This document shows, in pieces, positions 39,882 to 51,230 of a stretch of 54,418 nucleotides of DNA (the stretch's first letter is position 1; every line of letters begins with the position of its first letter). The notes under the pieces were generated by a model, which did not search any database, had not been told where the DNA came from, and worked only from the letters and a program-made list of their open reading frames with translations. The position numbers were made by a program, and so were the translations under genes. Origin of the DNA: Frankia sp. RB7 (GTDB taxonomy: Bacteria > Pseudomonadota > Alphaproteobacteria > Rhizobiales > Xanthobacteraceae); contig JAUEPE010000043.1 of the NCBI GenBank assembly GCA_030403585.1, forward strand, positions 1 to 54,418. The letters run 5' to 3'.

Positions 39882-39944
39882 ATCAAATTGTCATCCCGGC
39901 TTTGGTGCTAAGGCACCGGCTGGGCTGACAACGAGAGATTCCGC

Positions 39945-40445
39945 GTGACGAACGAAAAACCCTACCGTCCCAATGTCGGGATCGCGCTGTTCAATGCCGA
40001 CGGCCGCGTGCTGATCGGCCACCGCTTCAAGGGCGACGGCCCCGAGATCATCTTGCCGGGGCTCGACTGGCAGATGCCGCAGGGCGGCGTTGACGAGGGC
40101 GAGGTCTTGCGCGATGCCGCCATGCGCGAGCTCTGGGAGGAGACCAGCGTCAAGAGCGCAACCTATCTCGGTGAGACCGATTGGCTCACCTACGAATTCC
40201 CGCCCTATGACGGACCGCAGACGCATCGGCTGGCAAAGTTTCGCGGCCAGCGCCAGAAATGGTTCGCGCTGCGCTTCACCGGCAAGGACGACGAGATCGA
40301 CCCGCTGACGCCGCGCAACGACCAGCCCGCGGAGTTCGACGCGTGGCGCTGGGAGCGGCTGGACCGCGTCGCCGATATAGTGGTGCCGTTCCGGCGTGAG
40401 GTTTATCGCGCGGTGGCCGAGCAGTTTGCGCCCTTCGCGAACTGA
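39945..40445 (+). CDS. rppH: RppH-like Nudix hydrolase, second tandem copy
   Basis: The 166-residue protein keeps the intact Nudix box GGVDEGEVLRDAAMRELWEE with following TSV, plus YRPNVGIALFNADGRVLIGH, DWQMPQGG and FRGQRQKWFALRFTGKDDE. It should be catalytically active as an RNA pyrophosphohydrolase or a diadenosine polyphosphate hydrolase; which of the two tandem genes is the true RppH is unclear. GTG 39945 starts the family N-terminus. The gap of about 60 bp and the same strand suggest one operon with the preceding gene. A dispersed 24-bp repeat follows the stop. Confidence 0.88.
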   Translation: MTNEKPYRPNVGIALFNADGRVLIGHRFKGDGPEIILPGLDWQMPQGGVDEGEVLRDAAMRELWEETSVKSATYLGETDWLTYEFPPYDGPQTHRLAKFRGQRQKWFALRFTGKDDEIDPLTPRNDQPAEFDAWRWERLDRVADIVVPFRREVYRAVAEQFAPFAN

Positions 40446-40450
40446 AAACG

Positions 40451-40474
40451 CGAAAACAACCCCATGCACAGTAG
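40451..40474. repeat. 24-bp dispersed repeat, copy 2
   Basis: Identical over 24 bp to 13461-13484; it begins 6 bp after the second Nudix gene's stop codon. See copy 1. Confidence 0.8.
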
Positions 40475-40489
40475 CCGGCAGTTGCCGGC

Positions 40490-40538
40490 GCGATGCGCGA
40501 TGCGCGATGCGCGATGCGCGATGCGCGATGCGCGATGG
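40490..40538. repeat. 7-bp tandem repeat, GCGATGC x7
   Basis: Seven consecutive heptamers (the last ends GG) lie in the 150-bp gap between two convergent genes. The self-complementary GCGC and GCATCGC-like content could fold, but the simplest view is a slippage-prone minisatellite. Confidence 0.92.
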
Positions 40539-40595
40539 TCTTTGCCAAGGCGCTGAGACGTCAAGCGAAATCGACGAAAGCGCGCAACGATCCCT

Positions 40596-42239
40596 CTAAT
40601 TCGTCGGCCCGACCGTAAACGGACCGATCGCGATCACGTGGCAGTCGCTGTCGTGCTTGACGCAGTCGGCGAGCGCGGTGTTGACGGCGGTCTGCTCGTC
40701 GGCGGCCTTCAGGCCGAGGCCGGGACGGCCCGCGGTGCCGACGGCGACCGCGTTCCAGCCCATGCCGTCGCCGAGCTTGCGCACGACCTCGTCGCGCGCA
40801 TCGGCGACGATCGAGGAATTGCTCGCGGCGTGAAAGAAGCCGTTGACCTTGAGCAGGGTCGGGATCGGCACGACGAAATTATCGTCGACTGCCACGATCA
40901 TGCAGGCAGCCCCCGCAATCGCGCCGCAGGACTCCAGCGAACGCCGCGTCGTTTCGTCGGTCGTCGAGGCCCCGAACACCATGAAATATTGTCCGCCCGG
41001 GCCGAGCGCGACCGAACGCGATTTCGCCGCCGGGACATACATGTTCTCGACACGGACTTTGGCCTGCTCACGCAGCATCGGAAAGTCCTTCGTCACGAAG
41101 GGACGCTCGGTCATGGTGTCGTGCCGAACCCACGGCTTCGGCGGCATCGGCGGTCCGCCGTGCGGATAAACAACATTGTTCCCGACCGCATAGAGCTCGC
41201 AGCGCCGCGGCGATTGCGCGGCGTCCGCGCGCTTCTGGCACTGGTCGAGCGCCATATTGCGCGCGGCCTCCTCGTTCGGCTGATTGAGCGCCGAGCCGTT
41301 GAAGCCGCCGATGTTGAGGGCGAAGGCCTTGTAATCGCCGGCGGCGGAATATTCGTTGCTGAGAAAGGCACGCTGACGCTCGCCGAGGAACGGCACCGCG
41401 TCCACGACAATCTTGCCGCCCGACGCGGCCGGCGGTGACGGCATCGGCGTTGGCATCGCGGCGGTCATTTGGGTCGGCGTCGATGTCGGCATAGGCATGG
41501 GCATCGGCGCCTTTGCGGCCATCGTGGGTGTCGGCCTCGGGGACGGCGAAGGCGCAGCCGCAGTCGATGACAGCTGGGTGGACTCGAGCTTGGTGAAATA
41601 GAGGAAGCCGCCGACGCCGATGGCGACGACGGAGACCACGCCTACCACCAGCGGCCACATCCAGTTCGGCGCGGGCGCAGCCTTTGCGACCTTCTTCACC
41701 TGCGGCGTCGAATAGGTCCCGTCCTCGCGCCGCATCGCCACCATATAGGCGTGCACCGGCGTCGGGATGTTCTTCACTTCCTGCGCGCCGATATCGGCGA
41801 ACTGCACCGACAGCTTGTTGGCGACCTGCTCGTGCACCGCACGCGAGACGCAGATGCCGCCGACTTCCGCCAGCCCCTCGAGCCGGGCAGCGATGTTGAC
41901 GCCGTCACCGAGCAGATCGCCGTTGCGCTCGACGACGTCACCGATGGTGATGCCGATGCGGAACGACATCTGCCGGCTCGGCGGATAGGCCATGTTGCGG
42001 GTTCGCAAGGACTCCTGAATATCGATCGCGCAACGCACCGCGTCGACCGCGCTCGGGAATTCCGCAAGCACCGCGTCCCCGGCGGTGTTGAAGATCCGGC
42101 CGTTCGCCTTTGCGATGAAATCGTCGATGACTTCGCGATAGGAGGCAAGACGCCGCAGCGTCTCTTCCTCGTCTTCCGCGACCAGCCTGGAGTAGCCGGC
42201 AATATCGGCTGCAAAGATCGCTGCGATCTTGCGTTTCAT
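40596..42239 (-). CDS. Class III adenylate/guanylate cyclase with C-terminal periplasmic domain
   Basis: The 547-residue protein begins with a class III cyclase domain (1-170): metal ligands Asp12 (FAADIAGYSRLV) and Asp55 (NTAGDAVLAEF), and transition-state residues Asn115 and Arg119 (GDGVNIAARLEG). One membrane segment follows (194-214), then a Pro/Met/Thr-rich linker (about 225-272, APMPMPMPTSTPTQ), then a periplasmic part of about 270 residues. The last two segments, with cysteine pairs (SCGAIAGAACMIVAV; ADCVKHDSDCHVIAIGPF), resemble DUF4189-type repeats. It is likely to make cAMP in the cytoplasm under control of a periplasmic signal. ATG 42239 is the start. Confidence 0.87.
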   Translation of the reverse strand: MKRKIAAIFAADIAGYSRLVAEDEEETLRRLASYREVIDDFIAKANGRIFNTAGDAVLAEFPSAVDAVRCAIDIQESLRTRNMAYPPSRQMSFRIGITIGDVVERNGDLLGDGVNIAARLEGLAEVGGICVSRAVHEQVANKLSVQFADIGAQEVKNIPTPVHAYMVAMRREDGTYSTPQVKKVAKAAPAPNWMWPLVVGVVSVVAIGVGGFLYFTKLESTQLSSTAAAPSPSPRPTPTMAAKAPMPMPMPTSTPTQMTAAMPTPMPSPPAASGGKIVVDAVPFLGERQRAFLSNEYSAAGDYKAFALNIGGFNGSALNQPNEEAARNMALDQCQKRADAAQSPRRCELYAVGNNVVYPHGGPPMPPKPWVRHDTMTERPFVTKDFPMLREQAKVRVENMYVPAAKSRSVALGPGGQYFMVFGASTTDETTRRSLESCGAIAGAACMIVAVDDNFVVPIPTLLKVNGFFHAASNSSIVADARDEVVRKLGDGMGWNAVAVGTAGRPGLGLKAADEQTAVNTALADCVKHDSDCHVIAIGPFTVGPTN

Positions 42240-42386
42240 CTGCAAAAGCCCTGGAACAAAATCCGCGAGCGCAGAATGCCGCTATCGGCGGCGCGGCGCA
42301 ACAAAGTTTCAGCGCCCGCCACTTCCGTGACGAGCGCTGATTTTATTTCAGAATTTCTCTCGAGCCCCGAAGCAGCGCCCCGGGGC

Positions 42387-42794
42387 TTAGTGCATGGCCG
42401 TCGAGCTGAGCTGCTGCTGGATGCTCTTGTAGTGATCGAGCCGCTCGATGGCCTGATCAAGCTCGCTGCCTTCGTGCTCCTTCAGCCCTTCTTCCATCTC
42501 CGAGATGGTCTCGGCGAACTGGGCACGGTCGAGCTCGTTCAGCGACGTCGCGACGTCGGCGAGCACAGTCAGGCCCTTCTCGGAGACTTCGGCAAGGCCG
42601 CCAAGCACGATGATCTTCTCGTGCTTGCCGCCGGCGGTGACGGTGAGGATGCCCGGGCGGATCGCAGCCACGACCGGCGCATGACCGGCCAGCACGCCGA
42701 AATCACCCTCGACGCCGGGAATGTCGACCTGGTCGACTTCGCCCGAGAACGCGAGCTTTTCCGGAGAGACGAGATCGAAGTGAAAGGTGGCCAT
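42387..42794 (-). CDS. atpC: F1 ATP synthase epsilon subunit
   Basis: The 135-residue protein has the epsilon beta-sandwich (MATFHFDLVSPEKLAFSGEV; then VEGDFGVLAGHAPVVAAIRP) and a C-terminal helical part with QAIERLDHYKSIQQQ. It is the central-stalk subunit that can inhibit ATP hydrolysis. It is last in the atpHAGDC operon. The gap to atpD (85 bp) is wider than normal and is filled by an inverted repeat element. Just after the stop, a GC-rich hairpin (about 42362-42388) may end the transcript. Confidence 0.97.
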   Translation of the reverse strand: MATFHFDLVSPEKLAFSGEVDQVDIPGVEGDFGVLAGHAPVVAAIRPGILTVTAGGKHEKIIVLGGLAEVSEKGLTVLADVATSLNELDRAQFAETISEMEEGLKEHEGSELDQAIERLDHYKSIQQQLSSTAMH

Positions 42795-42796
42795 GG

Positions 42797-42879
42797 AGAA
42801 CCTGCGAGTAGTGAGTAGCGAATGGCGAGTAGCGAATGGGAACAGCGACTATTCGCTACTCCCCATTCGCCATTCGCCC
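42797..42879. repeat. Inverted repeat element in the atpD-atpC gap
   Basis: GAGTAGCGAATGGCGAGTAG with GCGAATGGG on the left is mirrored by TATTCGCTACTCCCCATTCG and CCATTCGCC on the right. The element fills the whole gap between atpD and atpC and could form a long cruciform or transcript hairpin. Confidence 0.8.
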
Positions 42880-44313
<1,434 letters not shown>

Positions 44314-44399
44314 TGAATGTCTCCTTCGATCCGAATTTGTAGACCACGGTCGGCTAATTGACCGGGATATTGAGTTTGACGGGTACCGATGCGTCCTTG

Positions 44400-45272
44400 C
44401 TAGACGGCTTCGGCGCCCGAGATGATTTCGATCAGTTCCTTGGTGATCTGCGCCTGACGCGTGCGGTTGTAGACCAGCGTCTGCTTGCGGATCATTTCGC
44501 CGGCGTTGCGCGTCGCGTTGTCCATCGCGCTCATCTGAGCGCCGTAGAACGAGGCGTTGTTCTCGAGCAGCGCGCGGAAGATCTGGACCGCGAGATTGCG
44601 CGGCAGAAGATTCGTGAGAATCTCGTCCTCTTCCGGCTCGTATTCGTAAGATGTCGTGTTGGCAGCGGCGCCGGCTTCGACGACCAGCGGGATGACCTGC
44701 TGGGCGGTCGGGATCTGCGCGATCACCGAGCGGAAGCGCGAGTAGAACAACGTGCAGACGTCGAACTCGCCGTTGTCGAAGCGCGCCAGAACCTTCTTGG
44801 CGATGTCCTCGGCGTTGACGAAGCCGAGCTGACGAACGCTGCGCAAATCGAGATGCTCGACGATCTGCTTGTCGAACAGGCGGCGGAGCTGCTCGTAGCC
44901 CTTGCGGCCGACGCAGAAGAATTTCACTTCCTTGCCCTGCGCCATCAGCGCCTGGGCGCGCTCGCGGGCGAGACGCACGATCGACGAGTTGAAGGCGCCG
45001 GACAGGCCGCGCTCGCCGGTGCAGACCAGCAGCAGGTGAACCTGGTCACGGCCGGTGCCGGCCAGCAACGTCGACGCGCCGGGCGAACCCGCAGCGGCGC
45101 TGGCGATGTTGGAGATCACCGCGCTCATCTTGTCGGCATAGGGACGTGCAGCTTCGGCCGCGGTCTGCGCACGGCGCAGCTTCGAGGCCGCGACCATCTG
45201 CATGGCCTTGGTGATCTTTTGCGTCGCCTTGGTGGAGGCGATGCGGACGCGCATGTCTTTAAGAGACGCCAT
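44400..45272 (-). CDS. atpG: F1 ATP synthase gamma subunit
   Basis: The 290-residue central shaft subunit starts MASLKDMRVRIASTKATQKI with the family signature ITKAMQMVAASKLRRAQ, and ends with the conserved ARNAGEMIRKQTLVYNRTRQ followed by AQITKELIEIISGAEAV. ATG 45272 matches the family start; the open frame to 45299 is not coding. It lies between atpA and atpD in the operon. Confidence 0.98.
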   Translation of the reverse strand: MASLKDMRVRIASTKATQKITKAMQMVAASKLRRAQTAAEAARPYADKMSAVISNIASAAAGSPGASTLLAGTGRDQVHLLLVCTGERGLSGAFNSSIVRLARERAQALMAQGKEVKFFCVGRKGYEQLRRLFDKQIVEHLDLRSVRQLGFVNAEDIAKKVLARFDNGEFDVCTLFYSRFRSVIAQIPTAQQVIPLVVEAGAAANTTSYEYEPEEDEILTNLLPRNLAVQIFRALLENNASFYGAQMSAMDNATRNAGEMIRKQTLVYNRTRQAQITKELIEIISGAEAV

Positions 45273-45415
45273 TCTTCGTTCACCCCGGCGGTTCGACAAA
45301 AACGTCGGACCGCTAGCCTGTCCCTATCGCAATGCCCGGCCGAGTGCCGGGCACGCTTGTTATTGTTTTGCCTCTCGCGAAACAATCATGGCCGGAAAAT
45401 CCGGCCATGCCGCAA

Positions 45416-46944
<1,529 letters not shown>

Positions 46945-46945
<1 letters not shown>

Positions 46946-47505
46946 CAGCCTGCCTCTTTCATCGCGTGCTTGATCGAATTGAGTTTGGTGCGAAGCGAAC
47001 TATCGATCATGCGGCTGCCAAGCTTCACGACGAGGCCACCGATGATCGAGGGATCGATCTTCACGTTGAGCGCGACGTCCTTGCCGGTCACCGACTTCAG
47101 GGCAACCTTGAGGGCGTCGAGATTCTTGTCCGAGAGCGCTTCCGCGACCGTGACATCCGCGGTCGCCTCGCCCTTGAACCTGGCGACGAGGGCGCGGTAG
47201 GCGCGGATGACGTCAGTCACCGCGAACAGGCGGCGATTGGCGGTCAGCACTTTGAGGAAATTGGCGGAGATACCGGCGATGCCGGCCTTGTCCAGCACGG
47301 CCGAAAGGGCCCTGGACTGGGCATCGGCCGCGAAAACCGGGCTGCGGACGAGGCGCTTGAGATCCACGCTTTCGTTCAGCAGACCCTCGAACCTCTCGAG
47401 ATCGGCTTTGACCTCGTCGACCACCTTCTGGTCGCGGGCCAGCTCAAACAAGGCCGTTGCATAACGGCCCGACACACCTGAAACGGACGTATCTTCTGCA
47501 GCCAC
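46945..47505 (-). CDS. atpH: F1 ATP synthase delta subunit
   Basis: The 186-residue peripheral-stalk subunit shows GVSGRYATALFELARDQKVV at the N-terminus and the C-terminal signature KDVALNVKIDPSIIGGLVVK with LGSRMIDSSLRTKL. The GTG start at 47503-47505 leads into the family N-terminus. It is the first gene of the atpHAGDC operon; the b, c and a subunits of Fo lie elsewhere, as is usual for alphaproteobacteria. Confidence 0.98.
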
Positions 47506-47956
47506 AGACGCGCTCTTTTAGCTGTCAAATTCGCAAGGGAAAAACCGTCGCCACGAAGCGGCGCCTAGCGATCCAAGCCCTTGGAATTCAAGCGGGACTT
47601 TGATTCTCGGCCGACACGGGACGTGCCGGGTCCGTTAAAATCGCGGCTTTGCTAACATAGCAGGCGCGCACGTGCAACATGACGGCAACTTAAAGGCCCG
47701 GCTGTTTTTCGCCAGTTCGTCGCACGCCGTAATGATCGATCGCCGACGTGCCGGGAACCTGCCACGCCACGGAATTGCCACGAGCACCACGGCGGCAGCC
47801 TGCCTATTCGTTCCTGCCCTCAGCGCATACCGGCCATGAACACGGCTCGCTGAGCCGTGACTCAATCGGCCCCATCCGCGTCCGCCGAATACTTACTGAA
47901 TTCTAAACGCTGAAGACGACGACTTTAATTTATAGTATTAGTAAGTAATTAAATAG

Positions 47957-47971
47957 TTAATAAATCGTTAA
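47957..47971. promoter_or_regulatory. Possible CtrA-type box TTAA-N7-TTAA
   Basis: TTAA at 47957-47960 and TTAA at 47968-47971 are spaced by exactly 7 bp, as in the alphaproteobacterial CtrA site TTAA-N7-TTAAC; the final C is A here. AT-rich context raises the chance of a random match. Confidence 0.35.
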
Positions 47972-48115
47972 AGCGAAAGATTACGGAATATCGCGGGAAT
48001 ATCCGCGAGGGTCACAAGATATTTCATCACGACACATATCAAAACTACTGCCCAATTCATGCCTCATTGCGAAAGGAAACGGCAACCCGCTCACAAGTTG
48101 ATGGGGGCTCCACTG

Positions 48116-48129
48116 GCCACATATGTGGC
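48116..48129. promoter_or_regulatory. Perfect 14-bp palindrome upstream of rlpA
   Basis: GCCACATATGTGGC is centred about 30 bp before the rlpA ATG and could be an operator or a short transcript hairpin. No regulator can be assigned. Confidence 0.35.
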
Positions 48130-48152
48130 AATACTAGCGTAGGGACCACTAA

Positions 48153-48662
48153 ATGCTGTCTTTGAAGACGCTGGGCACTGTGACCCGGCCGCGTACGGCG
48201 ATCGCTTTCGTCGCCGCAACTCTCCTCGTTGGGGGAACTGCCTCTGAGGCTTCCGCCAAATCCAGGCATCACCACCGCTATTCTCAGCATCATCATCGCC
48301 ACCACGCCCAGGACGACACCAGCGCGACCTCCGACTGGCGCAACGCCAATGCGTCGATGACGCCGTCGTCGGGCACCGGCCGCAGCTTCTCGGGCATGGC
48401 CTCCTATTACGGCAACGAGTCCGGCAGCCGCACCGCGTCGGGCCAGCGCTTCAACCAGAACGCCATGACCGCGGCGCACCGTTCGCTGCCGTTCGGCACC
48501 AAGCTGCGCGTCACCCATGGCGGTTCGAGCGTCATCGTCACCATCAATGACCGCGGCCCGTTCGTGCGCGGCCGCGTGCTCGACCTCTCCACGGGCGCTG
48601 CCCGCGCCATCGGCCTCACCGGCGCCGGCGTCGGCCGCGTCACCGCGGAAGTGGTGTCGTAA
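48153..48662 (+). CDS. rlpA: RlpA-like septal ring lytic transglycosylase
   Basis: The 169-residue protein has a signal peptide (AIAFVAATLLVGGTASEASA), a short histidine-rich stretch (SRHHHRYSQHHHRHH, about 37-51), and the double-psi beta-barrel domain of RlpA: GMASYYGNESGSRTASGQRF, MTAAHRSLPFGTKLRVTH and VTINDRGPFVRGRVLDLS. RlpA-type proteins cleave naked glycan strands near the division septum. The SPOR domain found in longer RlpA proteins is missing here, so septal targeting may differ. It is monocistronic, ended by a strong terminator. Confidence 0.9.
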   Translation: MLSLKTLGTVTRPRTAIAFVAATLLVGGTASEASAKSRHHHRYSQHHHRHHAQDDTSATSDWRNANASMTPSSGTGRSFSGMASYYGNESGSRTASGQRFNQNAMTAAHRSLPFGTKLRVTHGGSSVIVTINDRGPFVRGRVLDLSTGAARAIGLTGAGVGRVTAEVVS

Positions 48663-48747
48663 CGGGGCGAGGCGTCAAACCTCACAAGCGCAGGTCTCGT
48701 CATCGTCCGCAGGGACGTGTGAGCGGCCGGATCAGCGCAGGTGAAAC

Positions 48748-48782
48748 AAGCCCGCCGTCTTGGGGGACGGCGGGCTTTTTGA
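48748..48782 (+). terminator. Strong intrinsic terminator after rlpA
   Basis: AAGCCCGCCGTC (48748-48759) and GACGGCGGGCTT (48766-48777) form a 12-bp stem followed by TTTTTG, about 85 bp after the rlpA stop. Confidence 0.9.
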
Positions 48783-48789
48783 TTCTTTC

Positions 48790-48875
48790 GTCATTGCGAG
48801 CGAAGCGAAGCAATCCAGAATCCTTCCGCGGGGGGATTCTGGATTGCTTCGTCGCAAGGGCTCCTCGCAATGACG
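48790..48875. repeat. Dispersed inverted-repeat element (TCATTGCGAGCGAAGCGAAG type)
   Basis: CGTCATTGCGAG at the left end mirrors CTCGCAATGACG at the right. Inside, GAAGCAATCCAGAATC mirrors GATTCTGGATTGCTTC around a GC-rich loop. It lies between the rlpA terminator and the priA 3' end and belongs to a family seen widely in Bradyrhizobium and relatives. Confidence 0.85.
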
Positions 48876-48896
48876 TGGAGAGGGTGTGCGCAGCTC

Positions 48897-51107
48897 CTAC
48901 AAAAAGCTCTGCGGATCGACATCCACTTCGAGCTTCTGATTGCCCTTCGGCTTCGGGCACACCGCGAGCCAGTTGCGCAAATAATCCGAGAGATCAAAAC
49001 CGCGCGCCGATTTCACCAGAATGCGGAAGCGGTAGCGGCCCTTGATCACGGCGAGCGGGGCTTCGGCCGGGCCCAGCACCACGACGCGCTCGTCGCGCGG
49101 CGCCAGCGCAACGAGACGGCGGCCCAGGCCTTCGGCGCTCGGACGGTCGCCCGCCGAGATGATCAGGCTCGCGAGCCGGCCGAACGGCGGATAGAGCGTG
49201 CGCTCGCGCAGGTCGATCTCGCTGTCGTAGAAGGCCTCGCGATCGCACGCGATCAGCGCCTTCATCACGGGATGATCGGGCTGATGGGTCTGGAGATAGC
49301 CGACGCCGCGGCCCTGCTCGCGCCCCGCACGCCCGATCACCTGGTTGAGCAATTGCCAGGTGCGTTCCGACGCGCGCGGATCGCCATTGCTGAGGCCCAG
49401 ATCCGCATCGACCACGCCGACGAGATTGAGCCGCGGAAAATTGTGCCCCTTGGCGACGAGCTGCGTGCCGATGATGATGTCGACGCGGCCCTCTGCGATC
49501 TCGGCAAGCTCGCTGCGCATGGTCTCGATCGAGGTGATGAGATCGCTCGACAGCACCATGGTGCGCGCGTCCGGGAACAGCGCCGTCGCCTCTTCCTGCA
49601 GGCGTTCGACGCCGGGGCCGACCGCGACCAGCGATTCCTCCGCCGCGCAATGCGGGCAGGTCTGCGGACGCGGCATCGAGAAGCCGCAGTGATGGCAGAC
49701 GAGACGCTGGCGAAAGCGGTGATCGACCAGCCAGGCATCGCAGATGGTGCAGGCGAAGCGATGGCCGCAGGCGCGGCACAAGGTCAGCGGCGCGTAGCCG
49801 CGGCGATTGAGGAACAGCAGCGCCTGCTCGCGCTTTTCGATCGCGGTTTTGATCTGGCCGGCCAATCGCGGCGAAATGAAGCGGCCGCGCGCGGGCGGCT
49901 CGCGGCGCATGTCGATCGCCTCGATATGCGGCATGTGCTGGCCGCCGAAGCGCGAGGGCAGCGCGATGCGCTGATAGCGATTCTTGCGCGCATTGACCTC
50001 GGACTCGACCGACGGCGTCGCTGACGCCAGCACGATCGGGATCTTTGCGATATGCGCGCGCACCACCGCCATGTCGCGGGCGTGGTAATGCACGCCCTCG
50101 TCCTGCTTGTAGGCCTGGTCGTGCTCTTCATCGACCACGATGAGGCCGAGATTGGCGTAAGGCAGAAACAGCGCCGAGCGCGCGCCGACCACGACCGGCG
50201 CGGTCCCTTCCGAAATCGCCGCCCAATTGCGCGCGCGGGTGCGCGGCGTCAGCTCGGAGTGCCACTCGATCGGCCGCACGCCAAAGCGTTGCGCGAAACG
50301 GTCGAGGAACTGGCCGGTGAGCGCGATCTCCGGCATCAGGATCAGCGTCTGCTTTCCGCGCCGCATCGATTCCGCAATCGCTTCGAAATAGACCTCGGTC
50401 TTGCCCGAGCCGGTGACACCATCGAGCAGCGCGACGTGGAAGGTGCCGTTGGCCGCGAGCGCGCGCATCGCATCCACGCCGGCACGCTGCAGCGGCGAAA
50501 AATCCGGCCGGCCGAAGTCCGGATCTGGGGCCGGCGGCGGTGGTGGCGGCGGCATCGGCTCGACCGTGAGCGTGCCTTCGTCGACCAGGCCATCGATTAC
50601 GCCGGCCGACACACCGGCCTCCTTGGCGGCCTCGGATTTGCCGTGCAGCAGCCGGTCCGACAGCACCTCCATCACGCGCTGGCGTGCCGGCGTCAGCCGC
50701 TTCGGCGGTTCGCCGACCAGGCGCACGCCGGCGCGCACGCGCTCGGGGCCGAGGTTCTCGCCCATGCGCAGGCACATCCGCAGCACCATGCCGCGCGGGC
50801 TCAGTGTGTAATTGGCGACCCAGTCGACGACCGCGCGCAGCTCACCCTTCAGCGGAGGAAGATCGAGCTTCTCGTTGACCTCCTTGAGGCGGTTGTGCAG
50901 CCGCGGATCGGGATTGGCGTTTTCCGCCCAGACCACGGCGAGCACCTCGCGTGGCCCAAGCGGCACGCCGACGAGATCGCCGGCCTTCAGCTCCATGCCG
51001 CGCGGCACCTTGTAGGAATAGGTCTGGTCGAGCGCGACCGGCACCAGCACGTCGACCATGCGGGTCGCGCTGGCGGGGGCGGTTTGGCTGCGCGACGAAT
51101 GATCCAT
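48897..51107 (-). CDS. priA: Primosomal helicase PriA
   Basis: The 736-residue protein has the PriA N-terminal DNA-binding part (VDVLVPVALDQTYSYKVPRG) and superfamily 2 helicase motifs: Walker A DGVTGSGKTEVYF, DEEH box VVDEEHDQAYKQDEG, and the final motifs GTQLVAKGHNFPRLNLVGVV and QVIGRAGREQGRG. Between the two helicase halves lies the eight-cysteine zinc region (LCRACGHRFACTICDAW; VCHHCGFSMPRPQTCPHC). PriA reloads the replicative helicase at stalled forks. The ATG at 51107 is preferred over a TTG at 51110. It is divergent from xerC across about 120 bp. Confidence 0.98.
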   Translation of the reverse strand: MDHSSRSQTAPASATRMVDVLVPVALDQTYSYKVPRGMELKAGDLVGVPLGPREVLAVVWAENANPDPRLHNRLKEVNEKLDLPPLKGELRAVVDWVANYTLSPRGMVLRMCLRMGENLGPERVRAGVRLVGEPPKRLTPARQRVMEVLSDRLLHGKSEAAKEAGVSAGVIDGLVDEGTLTVEPMPPPPPPPAPDPDFGRPDFSPLQRAGVDAMRALAANGTFHVALLDGVTGSGKTEVYFEAIAESMRRGKQTLILMPEIALTGQFLDRFAQRFGVRPIEWHSELTPRTRARNWAAISEGTAPVVVGARSALFLPYANLGLIVVDEEHDQAYKQDEGVHYHARDMAVVRAHIAKIPIVLASATPSVESEVNARKNRYQRIALPSRFGGQHMPHIEAIDMRREPPARGRFISPRLAGQIKTAIEKREQALLFLNRRGYAPLTLCRACGHRFACTICDAWLVDHRFRQRLVCHHCGFSMPRPQTCPHCAAEESLVAVGPGVERLQEEATALFPDARTMVLSSDLITSIETMRSELAEIAEGRVDIIIGTQLVAKGHNFPRLNLVGVVDADLGLSNGDPRASERTWQLLNQVIGRAGREQGRGVGYLQTHQPDHPVMKALIACDREAFYDSEIDLRERTLYPPFGRLASLIISAGDRPSAEGLGRRLVALAPRDERVVVLGPAEAPLAVIKGRYRFRILVKSARGFDLSDYLRNWLAVCPKPKGNQKLEVDVDPQSFL

Positions 51108-51230
51108 CAATGGTCTTTGGGTGGAGAATCGGAACCGGGGGGCCTTGAGGCTAGCGCCGTGGCGCCGCCTTAGCGAACAGTAAACGGGTGTGATGCGATA
51201 TACTGTGCGGAATCATTACGTCCAGAGCGC

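Larger units (their letters stand above)
47506..48152. other. Large divergent intergenic region between atpH and rlpA
   Basis: About 650 bp without a convincing gene. The right half (47900-48060) is strikingly AT-rich and holds a possible CtrA box (47957-47971) and the direct repeat GGAATATC at 47985-47992 and 47997-48004. Near the rlpA start it holds a perfect palindrome (48116-48129). The left half presumably carries the promoter of the ATP synthase operon. Confidence 0.45.

Noticed and set aside
40490..40538. Possible CRISPR-like array
   Set aside because: Units are 7 bp and directly adjacent with no spacers and no cas genes; it is a simple tandem repeat.
47635..47865. 76-codon minus-strand frame upstream of atpH
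   Set aside because: No start signal, no family features, and basic low-quality composition.
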